From positions 10,670,001 to 10,734,000 of the forward strand of contig NC_074713.1 in the NCBI RefSeq assembly GCF_947242115.1: a DNA stretch of 64,000 bases, read 5' to 3'. Under the pieces are notes generated by a model. It saw nothing but the letters and a program-made list of their open reading frames with translations, did no database searches and had not been told where the DNA came from. A program made the position numbers and the translations under genes. Position 1 is the first letter of the stretch, and each line of letters starts with the position of its first letter. Positions 35,491 to 46,800 of this stretch are shown in pieces. Source of the stretch: Biomphalaria glabrata (lineage: Eukaryota > Mollusca > Gastropoda > Planorbidae).

Positions 35491-36525
35491 GCTCTAATCA
35501 TTGGCTGTAGTAAGAAAGGTAAGGATCCCATGAACCCGCTTTCATCCCACACCTCGAGGCCAATCACACTTCTGAATGTTGTTTGCTTTATAATACATTT
35601 GTTTATTTGTTTAAATCTATTACAGATTAGGCCTAAATCAGATCATATTGCTTAAAAGTTAAACCATCTTAGGGTAAATATACAAATCTGGGAGACACTT
35701 AATATTCTATTACGTAATATTATTGTCCCCAACAAGACGCACTGGTCTACAAAACTCGCTAGAAAGATTTTCGACACTAAAAATATTTGCTACCCAACTT
35801 TTTGCCATGTAATATACTTGGTTGAACTAGTCCTTGTGGTGGACACTGTCCAGCGTCATAGTCTCAGCCTAAACACAGCTCAGGCCATCAGCTGTGTAGA
35901 CTCCAGAACTAGGACACTGGCCATCGTGTAACAACAAAACAAGTTGGCTATACTTGACCAAAGCTGGGTACTTTTTTTTTCTTTTTTTTTTCCTAACAAA
36001 CTACAGACATCTTCCTGTAACAACTTTTACATTAGTTACTGAAGCTGCCAGCTATAGCACTGTGCTACATTAATTAGCATTGGGTAAGTCTATCAAAAGT
36101 TTAATTAAGTAGAGAAGATTTTTATACTTAACTTATATAATGTTTACAATATTTTTGTACCAGAAACTTATTGATTATTTATTAATTATTATACTTGCAT
36201 TTCTTTTCGTTAACGCTAATATTTCATTCTATCAACTTGAAAGAAATTTGCTCTGAAATATTCAACGTAATTTTTAGACTTTAGATGTAACTTTTAAAAC
36301 ATTGTTCATGCAATGTACACTATAATTGTTAAAAAGTTCTTTTTCTAATTTCATCATGTTACTCAAGTACATAAATGTGTTTAAAGGTGCGAGTGTGTGT
36401 GTGGCTTTTCTCTGCTTTGTAATTGTTTTATTCAATTATTTTTTTGCGACCAATCAGATCCTTGGTCTTCAAAATATAATTGTGTATTTAAAGAATATAA
36501 ACAAAGTCCACACCAGCTACAACAC
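35491..36525. other. Intergenic, nothing recognised
   Basis: AT-rich sequence. A run of T near 35970 is the only simple feature. Confidence 0.4.
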
Positions 36526-37385
36526 GCACCACTAAGACACCAGCCCCGCTTGGACGCCAATCCTAGAAACAAACTCAGCTAAGACACAAACACTAGGACA
36601 CAAGCGCCGCTAAGACACATGTGCCACGAGGATACAAACACAAAGACATTTGCCACTAAGACACATGTCCCACTTAGACACGTGTCTCTAAGACACAAAC
36701 ACTAAGACACATGCACAAGCACTAAGACACATGCGCCTCTAAGACATGTACCACATAACACATAAAGCATAAAGTCGCATGTACTGCTAAGACACATGTG
36801 CCAGTAAGACACAAACACTAAGACACATGTACCACTAAGACATGTACCATTAAGGCACATGTAGCCATAAGACACATGTACCACTAAAACAAATGTACCT
36901 CTGAGTCACAAACACTAGGACACAGACACTACGACACCTGTACCACTAAGACACAAACACTACGACATATGTACCACTAGGACACAGACACTATGACACC
37001 TGTACCACTAAGACACAAACACTACGACATATGTACCACTAGGACACAGACACTACGACACCTGTACCACTAAGACACAAACACTACGACATATGTACCA
37101 CTAAGACAAAGACACTACGACACCTGTACCACTAAGACACAAACACTACGACATATGTACCACTAAGACAAAGACACTACGACACCTGTACCACTAAGAC
37201 ACAAACACTACGACATATGTACCACTAAGACAAAGACACTACGACACCTGTACCACTAAGACACAAACACTACGACATATGTACCACTAAGACAAAGACA
37301 CTACGACACCTGTACCACTAAGACACAAACACTACGACATATGTACCACTAAGACAAAGACACTACGACACCTGTACCACTAAGA
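36526..37385. repeat. Satellite of ACACTA/TACCACTAAGACA units, 62-bp higher-order period
   Basis: A diverged left part (36526-36940) grades into a homogeneous right part with a 62-bp unit: aagacacaaacactacgaca, tatgtaccactaagacaaag, acactacgacacctgtacca, ct. About seven near-perfect 62-bp units lie at 36945-37382. The gradient suggests recent amplification at the right side. Confidence 0.93.
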
Positions 37386-37399
37386 CACGAACAATACGT

Positions 37400-37808
37400 C
37401 ACAAGCACCGCTGAGCCACGCACCACTAAACTAAACTACAAGCACCACTAAACTACAAGCACCGCTAAACTACAAGCACCACTAAACTACGAGCACAACT
37501 AAACTACGAGCACCGCTAAACTACAAGCACCGCTAAACTACAAGCACCGCTAAACTACGAGCACAACTAAACTACGAGCACCGCTAAACTACAAGCACCG
37601 CTAAACTACAAGCACCACTAAACTACAAGCACCACTAAACTACGAGCACCGCTAAACTACAAGCACCGCTAAACTACAAGCACCACTAAACTACAAGCAC
37701 CACTAAACTACGAGCACCGCTAAACTACAAGCACCGCTAAACTACAAGCACCACTAAACTACAAGCACCACTAGACTACAAGCACCACTAAACTACAAGC
37801 ACCACTAA
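37400..37808. repeat. 17-bp satellite, about 23 units
   Basis: The unit aaactacaagcaccact has two alternating variants (caag/cgag and ccact/ccgct). It directly follows the 62-bp satellite and shares its ccactaa motif, so one probably arose from the other. Confidence 0.95.
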
Positions 37809-38591
37809 AAGACAGTTGTACAACGACACGTTCTATCTGACACATAGGTTTAATTAAACACACGATGGTCATAATGGCAAGCATACTAGTATTATGTTCA
37901 TTGTGTTCATTGTATCATCCTATTAGTGTTCTCTATGTTACCCTTCCTAATAATTTGTATTGACTGCCCCCTTCCCCTCACTGTTGCTAACCCCAAATCA
38001 AAGTATAGAATCCTGAGCACATGTGCTTGTAGATCCAGCACATCCTTAAAACTGTTCCCACAAGCTCTAATAAATGCCACCTCTAGACCTCGATTTAATC
38101 TGCCTTTAACTACACCCCAATATTTTCATATAAAAAAATACGCCCATGACAAAGATGGTTCAAATCTTGATGACCTACATTTGATTGAACCCATTACAAA
38201 GTCCCAGTCCAGGTGAAGCCATATACTATACACAGGGCAGACACAGACTTATTCAAGTGTGCCAGACAGAAAAACAAAATCTGCTCAAAATAGAACATGG
38301 CCCTTTGGTTTGAAGGAGTTAATGTACTTAGATGACACGATGTAGGATGGACGTCATTTGTTCAGATGAAATGTGTGCCCACTCTTCTTCTACACACATT
38401 ATAGACATGTGTGTTACTAGGGTTTTTTTTTTTTTTACTTTACTTTTTTTTCCAATGGCTATGGGAACATTTTTTCTTCTACAGTGCGACAGAAAAGGTG
38501 TTTGTATAAAAGTCATGTTTTTAATTCCAAGATTTTATAGTAAAAATCTCCTATGAAAGGTTATAGTGAAGGAATAAAAATAATATACAGA
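37809..38591. other. Intergenic, no gene recognised
   Basis: A short plus-strand frame at 37926-38213 has no recognised motif. I see nothing else that can be supported. Confidence 0.4.
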
Positions 38592-38790
38592 TTATGTGGG
38601 GGCGTGGTAGAAGAATGGTTAATCGCATGGCTTCCGAATCTGTGGTCTTGGGTTCGAATCTCAGCTAAGACTGGTATTTTGAATTTCGGGATTTTTAGGG
38701 CGCCCCTGAGTCCACCCAACACTGCTGTCCTCATGGTTTCACTCAGCATAAAGCAACGTTAAGGCACCCCTTTAACAATGCAGTGGTTAC
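38592..38790 (+). mobile_element. tRNA-derived SINE, family C
   Basis: The head has ggcgtggtagaagaatggtt (A-box-like) and gggttcgaatct (B box), followed by tttcgggattt, gcccctgagtccaccca and the core. The body is truncated compared with 47693-47925. Confidence 0.8.
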
Positions 38791-38824
38791 CGAGTCACAT
38801 AGGTGTGACTGGCAACACTATTAC

Positions 38825-39295
38825 AGACTCCTTGGCCCACCATGGAGGTCCACCCACCGAACAGGCTCTGGCTATAATTTAAAAAAAAAACAGAAATGGA
38901 AAAGTGGTTTGAATGCTGTAACAAGTCCCAAAAAGCCCGCGGAGTCTGGGAGCGCATAAGCCGCCCTGATCGCACTTCCCCGTGGTGGAGGCTGTCCAGG
39001 CCTGAGCAGGCTATTATAGCACAGTGCAGGACAGGCCATTGTCCTGTTGGCTCATATTTCTCAAGGCTATGGCCAAATTTCGATTCACGGTGCCCCGCTG
39101 CGGGGAAGAAGAGGAAACCGTGCCTCATATTTTGTTTGACTTCCCCAGACTTGCTGATCTCCGTCTCGACTAGGTCTGGGAAACCAAAAAGTCTTGACCT
39201 GTATGGTGACATGTATGCACTACGCAATACAGCAGGTTTTTTTTGAAAGAGAGGATTTGAGCCTCACTTAAATGGAGTTTGATGATGATGATGTC
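38825..39295 (+). mobile_element. RNase H-type LINE 3' end
   Basis: One frame reads WWRLSRPEQAIIAQCRTGHC followed by PVGSYFSRLWPNFDSRCP; another continues with EETVPHIL and DCPRLADLR-like residues. It corresponds to RTGHCPIGSYFARI in the fragment at 52690-53280. It ends in a (GAT)n tail at about 39279-39291. Confidence 0.8.
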
Positions 39296-39544
39296 CAGCC
39301 ACAAGGTCATACAATAACCAAAACTTCTATGTCCATCCACTTAATGTAACGGAGCTCGTGCACTCAGTTTACAGTGTCAATATAACCGAACTCTCGCGGA
39401 TGCCCACTAGTAGGAGCAAGACTAATTAAATTACTATCGCGTTACTTTTAAGGGTTTATTTCTAAAACTTTAAGGGATTTTTTTACTTTTCCTCCCAATT
39501 ATAGTTGATTTAACTTTTAGTATTTCTACTGTCAGTGATTTACC

Positions 39545-42300
39545 TGGTTATCTTATATAATCTTATATAATACAGACGTTACTTCAAAAAAGAAGATGAT
39601 TACGTCCTACGCGTCATGCATTTAGTCATGCATATTAACCAATGACTTAAATTCTGCCAAGTCACTGGTTTTCCTGGCTAGCTCAGGCAACCCATTCCAT
39701 GCTCTAATAGCACTAGGGAAGAAGGAGTATTTGTACAAATTTGTCCTAGCATATGGGACGAGGAATGTGCCTTTATCTTTGTGTCTTTCAGAGTATTTTA
39801 TTAAATTTTGTTTTTGTATTTGAAGATTATGGTTCAGTGTTTTATGTATTATTGCTACTTTACTTTTGAGCCTTCTGTCCTGAAGGCTTTCTAAATTTAG
39901 TGATTTTACTAAAGGTGTTACTCTAGTCAAATGTGAATATTCGTTTGTTATGAATCGCACTGCTCTATTTTATGTCTGTTCTAGTTTCTTAATGTTTTCT
40001 TGAGTTGAGGGGTCCCAAACAGAGGATGCATATTCTATTATTGGCCTAACCAAGGTTAAATAACATTTTAGTTTTATGTTCTTATTTGATTTATAGAAAT
40101 TTCTTTTAATAAATCCTAATGCTTTGTTTGATTTTTTTGTAGTTTCATCAATATGTGGATTCCATGACAGTTTTTCATTTATTATAACACCTAGGTATTT
40201 TGCGTTTTTAGTCTGTGTTACCGGTTTGCCATGAATAAGATAAGTGGAATTAATTTGTTTTAGTTTTTTTTTGTTACTCTTAACAACTGACATTTTTCTG
40301 GGTGGAAAGACATGCTCCAATTTGATTCCCATTTCTGTAATTCATCTAATTCTCTTTGTAAAATATCTGTGTCTTGTGTTGTTTTTATTGTTCTATATAT
40401 TATGCAATCGTCTGCAAATAATCTGACTTTTGTTCCTGAAGTAATGCAATTTGGTAAATCATTTATGTAAATTAAAAATAGTAGTGGACCTAAGACTGTT
40501 CCTTGAGGTACACCTGAGTTTACTGTTATCGGTGTTGATTTAGAACCATTTATTATTACAGTTTGTTCTCTCCCTATCAGAAAGTCTTTAATCCACTGAT
40601 GCAGTGGACCATTAATGCCGAAATATTTTAATTTTTTAAGCAAACTATGGTGGTGAACTTTGTCAAAAGCCTTAGAAAAATCTAGTAAGATAGCATCTAT
40701 TTGTTCACTATTATCTAAACCTTTTGAAAAATCATCAATTAGTCCTATTAGTTGTGTTTCACATGATCTATATTTCCTAAAGCCATGTTGGTATGGTGTG
40801 AGGACATTATGTTTGTCTAAGTGGTTTATGATGTTGCTACATATTATGTGTTCTAGGATTTTACATGTGATGCTGGTAAGTGATACTGGTCTGTAGTTTC
40901 CTGGGTCAGATTTTTCTCCTTTTTTAAATAGGGGGGGTGACATTAGCTTCTTTCCAGTCCTTTGGTACTCTGCCCTGGTTAAGTGAAGCCTGAAAAAGTA
41001 TTTTGAACACTGGGGCTAGCTCATTACTTAGTTCTTTGAGTAATCTAGCTGGAATACCATCAGGTCCAGAAGCTTTATTTGGTTTAGTGTTGGCTAATAG
41101 TTTTTGAATTCCATTTTCTTGTACTACTATATCTTCTATGTTGTCTACTTGGTTCAAATTCAGTAATATGTCTTTGTCTCCTGGGGCTGAGAATGCTGAT
41201 GCAAAGTATTTGTTTAGAATGTTTGCTTTAGTTTCATTATCATTATGTATTATGTTATGTTCATCTTTTAATGGCGCTACGCCTGTTGTTTCCATTTTCT
41301 TAGACTTAATGTATGACCATAGGTTTTTGTTGTTATCTTTAGATATTACATTGTTTATGTATTCACTCTGCAGTTGTCTGCTTACTTTTTGGGTTAAGTG
41401 TTTAATTTTTATATACTTTTTGTAAACTCTTTCTGCATTAGTTTCTTTAAATTTTCTATATAGGTTTTCCTTCTGTTTACAAAGCTTCTTTAGTCTATTA
41501 TTAAACCAGCATTTATTTATTTTGTTTGATGTGTATTTAGTTGGTATATGATTTTCTATAATGCTTTTAAGATGGTTTTTAATGAAATTCCAGAGGTCAT
41601 CGACTGGTTGGTTAATGTCTTTTTCTAATAAGAATGTTTGTTGAAAGTTTAATGCAGCTTGGTGTAGTTGTGTTAGGTTACATTTATTCCAGAGTAAGAT
41701 TTTTCTTTTGGGTTTTGTATTGGCTACTGCTTTTATCTGACTGTGTATTTTTATGATCTCATGGTCTGATAGACCAGGGATAATATCATAATCAACTACT
41801 AATCCAGATCTGTTGGTTAAGAAGAGATCTAATGTGTTGTTTAATCTAGTTGGCTTTTTAATGATTTGATCTAAACTTAGGTTGTGTAAAGTTTCTATGA
41901 AAAGCTCATTTATGTCCTTAAGGTTTTGGTGTTTATCTATGGTTAGTGTTTTCCAATTTATATCAGGTAGGTTGAAATCACCCATAATCCAAAAAACTGC
42001 ATTTTTATTTGTCTCTTTAAGTGTAGTAATCTGATTACATAGTTCCTGCATGTATTCTAAACTAGAATTTGGTGGTCTGTAAATGCTGCCTATTATTAGG
42101 GATGTTGAGGTGGTATTAATTTTACAAAATGTTGATTCTATATTTTTTGAGTTAGGTAAGGTAATTTCTTCTGCTATAAGAGTGTTTTTTATTGCTAAAA
42201 GAACTCCTCCATGATTATCAGCCCTATCTGGTTGATTCAGATAGCTGGTATGTTTTGCTTGTAGATCTATATAACTCTTGTCAACAATGATTAAGTATAA
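39545..42300 (-). mobile_element. CR1/Jockey-type LINE, 5'-truncated, nearly intact ORF2
   Basis: Minus-strand ORF2 carries the rear part of an APE endonuclease (GSIYRPPNSS, then FWIMGDFNLPDINWK and LSDHEII). The reverse transcriptase follows: NYRPVSLTSI, LLDFSKAFDKVHH, VPQGTVLGPLLF and FADD, then the thumb (YASSVWDP). The stop at 39622 follows SLVNMHD. Three breaks are visible: a one-base slip in a C7 run near 40930, one in an A9 run near 40270, and one in-frame TAA near 39968. The 5' end stops near 42300 within the endonuclease. The 3' UTR ends in repeated ttatataag-like units. Few breaks suggest a fairly young copy. Confidence 0.93.
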
Positions 42301-42655
42301 AAAAAACAGAAAAGGAACAAAATGTGTCTGTAATTATTTATCAATGCTAAAGTAAAATGATATAGGAATTGTTTCCGCACAAACAACCTGTAACAATCTA
42401 CACATGTTGCTCTTTCAGAATACATTGAGAAAAAAAAGTTAAACCCCCTTCCCTAATCCACCCTTAGTAATATAAGCATTTTTTACTAAAGAGACGCTTT
42501 CGGATTCATAGAATATCCTTTGGTGCTATACAGTGTCTAAATAATTCCTGTACTCTGATACGCTTCATATTATTTCGAAAACGACAAAAAAAATATTTAC
42601 AATGTCAAGGTGTATGTGTATGAATGAGGAAATGGAATCTCAGCTTAGTGGCCCT
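42301..42655. other. Intergenic, nothing recognised
   Basis: Short AT-rich segment between the truncated LINE end and a second LINE fragment. Confidence 0.4.
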
Positions 42656-42880
42656 ATCGAGAGGTCGACCTTTATAGTGGTTTTCTTTCTTTCTTTGGTA
42701 TTTTACATACAGAGAAATATCTCATTCTTTTTGCAACTTCTTTTTTTTTCTGACAAAAGAGGCCAATCCTTGATACACAGCTACGGTCACAGGTTGGCCA
42801 TCTGTAACCATCAGGCTCCGTTTCACTTTCACTCTTATTTCTACTACTGTTGTGTATGGCACTGGTTTTAAAATGGTTCA
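42656..42880 (-). mobile_element. LINE C-terminal zinc-finger fragment
   Basis: The minus strand reads YRWPTCDRSCVSRIGLFCQ. The larger fragment at 59880-60300 has YICTICNRSCVIRIDLFSH, so these are copies of one LINE. A lead of Ser/Glu-rich sequence precedes it. Confidence 0.65.
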
Positions 42881-43116
42881 TTAGGGTAAAATTTATTTTT
42901 ATAAATGACTTTGCTCCGAAAGACGTCAAAAGGATAAAAAAACAAACATTGACACCGCTGACTGACTTCACTGGGCTTGCTGCGATAGACTAAAAGATTT
43001 CTTTGTAAACATGAGAGAGTTTTTATGAATCAATAGGCCTAATTAGACATTTGTGCACTATCTTATGTATGCTGTAAAGCATTTGTATCAAGGTACTTAA
43101 AGTAAAAGCCAGCTAC

Positions 43117-43297
43117 CAGTGGCTTAGCTAGGGTGGGGGGAGGGGGTGTCCAAATTTGAAACTCCCCCGGACCCCCCACATATGGGGGCCCCTAAATGAG
43201 TGACAAAATTAGTTTTTACATTAAATATAACGCCATTATCTCATGTCATAAAAAGAGGTCAAGCCACTGGGCCACCAAATCCTTAGCTACGTCACTG
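43117..43297. mobile_element. hAT MITE with perfect 8-bp target duplication
   Basis: Ends cagtggcttagctagg and ccttagctacgtcactg are inverted repeats. The sequence ccagctac occurs on both sides (43109-43116 and 43298-43305). It is 181 bp and shares cccctaaatga and the flanking G-run with the element at 8183-8374, so both are one family. No coding capacity. Confidence 0.92.
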
Positions 43298-43581
43298 CCA
43301 GCTACACGGCTCTTCGCAATGTGTGAACAAGAACTTGTCTAGATAAAAATGTCTTACTCTTAAAAATGTTTGTACTGGAAAGGAAAAGCTACATCTTTCT
43401 GTCGTAATGACCAATTCTTTGGCTAATTTATGCCACAATTTATGAAGCCAATTTTCTTCTAGAGAGAGACAGGGAGAGTGAGACAGTGAAGAGAGAATGG
43501 GTAGAAAAAGGTCAAACAAGGAAGAAAGATATTAGTTCTTTCTTGTTCTGTAATAAAGGGAAGTGTCGTCTAGAGTACGAT

Positions 43582-43752
43582 TTAACTTGGCTTGTCTTGG
43601 TTACCTAGGAAGGGGGTTCGAGGTTCGACACCCGACTCGGGCAAAGCTGTGTTTACTGAGCGCCTAAAGGCAGCATGGAAAACCTACTCCTAGATACCCC
43701 CTCCCCCCACTGGTCCACAAATGAGATTGGACCCTACCACTCTGAGCATGCT
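43582..43752 (+). mobile_element. tRNA-derived SINE, family A, beside the cyclin start
   Basis: The copy has gaggttcgacacccgactcg, tttactgagcgcctaaaggc and ctggtccacaaatgagattg. It lies only 69 bp before the cyclin start codon chosen here, so it is in the 5' UTR, in a 5' intron or in the promoter. Confidence 0.85.
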
Positions 43753-43820
43753 AATCTTTTGGTTCTGTTTCAATGTCTTCCTTGAGGAGTGCTTGGGCAG
43801 AAAGTGTCTTGGCCAAGGTA

Positions 43821-46800
43821 ATGGCAGCGCAGTCTGGTGTCACCACAAGACTCCAGTCCAGAAAAGCTCGTGAGATGGCCAGCCGTCATGGAAAGGAAGT
43901 GAAACGCAAGACGAAGGACAAGCTGGTGGACATTGAGGAGGAGAACTGCATTGGCGCCCAGTACAGCCGCCGGTCTTTCCCTCTGCAGCATGTGAACGAC
44001 CATTGCTTTAAGGAGATCAAGAAAACGTCCAAGACAGAATCCTCTGCTAAACAGGTGTGTGTCTTCTAATTAAAGACAAAGTTATCGGCCAGACGAACAT
44101 GTTATATTTCTATAAAGCCGTCTGCTAAACAGGTGTGTATGTCCTACTTAAAGACATGTCCTCTGCCTGACGAACATGTTATATTTCTATAAAGACAAAG
44201 TCCTCTTCCATACGAACATGTTATATTTCTAAAAGACAAAGTCCTCTGCCGGACGAACATGTTATATTTCTATAAAGACAAAGTCCTCTGCCGGACGAAC
44301 ATGTTATATTTCTATAAAGCCCTCTGCTAAACAGGTGTGTATGTCCTACTTAAAGACATGTCCTCTGCCTGACGAACATGTTATATTTCTATAAAGACAA
44401 AGTCCTCTTCCATACGAACATGTTATATTTCTAAAAGACAAAGTCCTCTTCCATACGAACATGTTATATTTCTAAAAGACAAAGTCCTCTTCCAGACGAA
44501 CATGTTATATTTCTAAAAGACAAAGTCCTCTTCCAGACGAACATGTTATATTTCTAAAAGACAAAGTCCTCTTCCAGACGAACATGTTATATTTCTTAAA
44601 AGACAAAGTCCTCTGCCAGACGAACATGTTATATTTCTATAAAGACAAAGTCCTCTTCCAGACGAACATGTTATACTTCTATTAAGTCCTCTGCTAAACA
44701 CGTAGGTCAACTTAAATCATCTTAGATTAGTCTGATAAACAGTTGGGTTTTACATAAATATAAAGGGTATAATTTTTAAATTAACTATGTAAAACGCATC
44801 TTTCATTCTTGTAGGCTGCTCAGTTCTCTATGGCCCAATCTCTTTTGTGGACCAGTGGGGAAGGGGGTATCTGGGAGAAGATTTTCAGAAGATTTACATC
44901 AAGACATATTCCACTGCAGAACAGTTGGGTTATACTTTGACTCCTCTCCAGAATAGTTGGGTTATACTTAGATTCCACTGCAGAACAGTTGGGTTATACT
45001 TAGGTTCCACTGCAGAACAGTTGGGTTATACTTAGGTTCCACTGCAGAACAATTGGTTTATACTTAGATTCCACTGCAGAACAGTTGGGTTATACTTTGA
45101 CTCCTCTGCAGAATAGTTGGGTTATACTTAGATTCCACTGCAGAACAGTTGGGTTATACTTAGGTTCCACTGCAGAACAGTTGGGTTATACTTTGACTCC
45201 TCTGCAGAACAGTTGGGTTATACTTTGACTCCTCTCCAGAACAGTTGGGTTATACTTAGGTTCCACTGCAGAACAGTTGGGTTATACTTACATTCCACTG
45301 CAGAATAGTTGGGTTATACTTAGATTCCACTGCAGAATAGTTGGGTTATAGTTAGATTCCACTGCAGAACGGTTGGGTTATACTTAGATTCCACTGCAGA
45401 ACGGTTGGGTTATACTTAGATTCCACTGCAGAACAGTTGGGTTATACTTAGATTCCACTGCAGAACAGTTGGTTTATACTTACATTCCACTGCAGAATAG
45501 TTGGGTTATACTTAGATTCCACTGCAGCACAGTTGGGTTATACTTAGATTACACTGCAGAACAGTTGGGTTATACTTACATTCCACTGCAGAACAGTTGG
45601 GTTATACTTAGATTCCACTGCAGCAAAGTTGGGTTATACTTTGATTCCACTGCAGAACAGTTGGGTTATATGCTGGCCATGCAAACATGCTCGTACGAGT
45701 AGTAGAATTTTAGAATATACACATAACTAACCACATATAGACATAAAAAGAACTCAGAAATTAAACATGAATCTAGGCGTTCGAATTACAATCAGTGGTT
45801 ATTTTATAGTTTAAATGGTTATTTTATAGTTTAAATGGTTATTTTATAGTTTAAATGGTTATTTTATAGTTTAAATTGTTATTTTATAGTTTAAATGGCA
45901 TAAACCAAATAATTGTGTTTTTTGTTTCTACAGAAGAGGACGTTGAGTGTGATAGGTGAGAATACAGAAAAGGGACAGAATGCAGGCCAGAAATCTCTAC
46001 AGCAACAAAGAGTTATCTCCAAAATAAAGTCTGGCAATTGTGAGTTACTTGATTTGCCCCCTTCTTTCCAAAGGTCTTACTTTGTAACACACACTGTCAC
46101 ACACACACACACACTATTGTTTTAATTTGTTTATTTAAAGTTATACAAATGATTAATAGTTCTCAAACTGAAAGAATCAGATACAATAAACAAGAATTTA
46201 AGCTACATTTCGCAACTTGGGGTATGTTTAGTGACACGTTCTATTAAAAATAGTGTTTAAAAATCTGCATTGACAAGGCTGTCTTATAGTTTCATTGACT
46301 GACAAGGCTATCTTATAGTATATTGACAAGGCTATCTTATAGTTCATTGACATGGCTGTCTTGTAGTTCATTAAAAATGCTGTCTTACAATTTATTGACA
46401 AGGCTATCTTATAGTTCATTGACATGGCTGTCTTGTAGTTCATTAAAAATGCTGTCTTACAATTTATTGACAAGGCTGTCTTATAGTTCATTGACATGGC
46501 TGTCTTGTAGTTCATTAAAAATGCTGTCTTACAATTTATTGACAAGGCTGTCTTATAGTTCATTGACATGGCTGTCTTGTAGTTCATTAAAAATGCTGTC
46601 TTACAATTTATTGACAAGGCTGTCTTAAAGTTTATATATTTCGTACGTTCCTAACACTAATAGTTTTGTTCTATTCTCAGCCAAGTATCGACAAGTGAAA
46701 GATGATTTGCTGTTGGTGGATGATCTGGAGCTCTTCAAGGCTTCTCATGGTATCTTTAGCATGTACAGTTTACTGTAAACACAAATAAAATGACTTTTAC

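Noticed and set aside
37926-38216. 96-codon plus-strand frame as a gene
   Set aside because: No recognised domain, no splice or promoter context, and AT-rich composition like its flanks.
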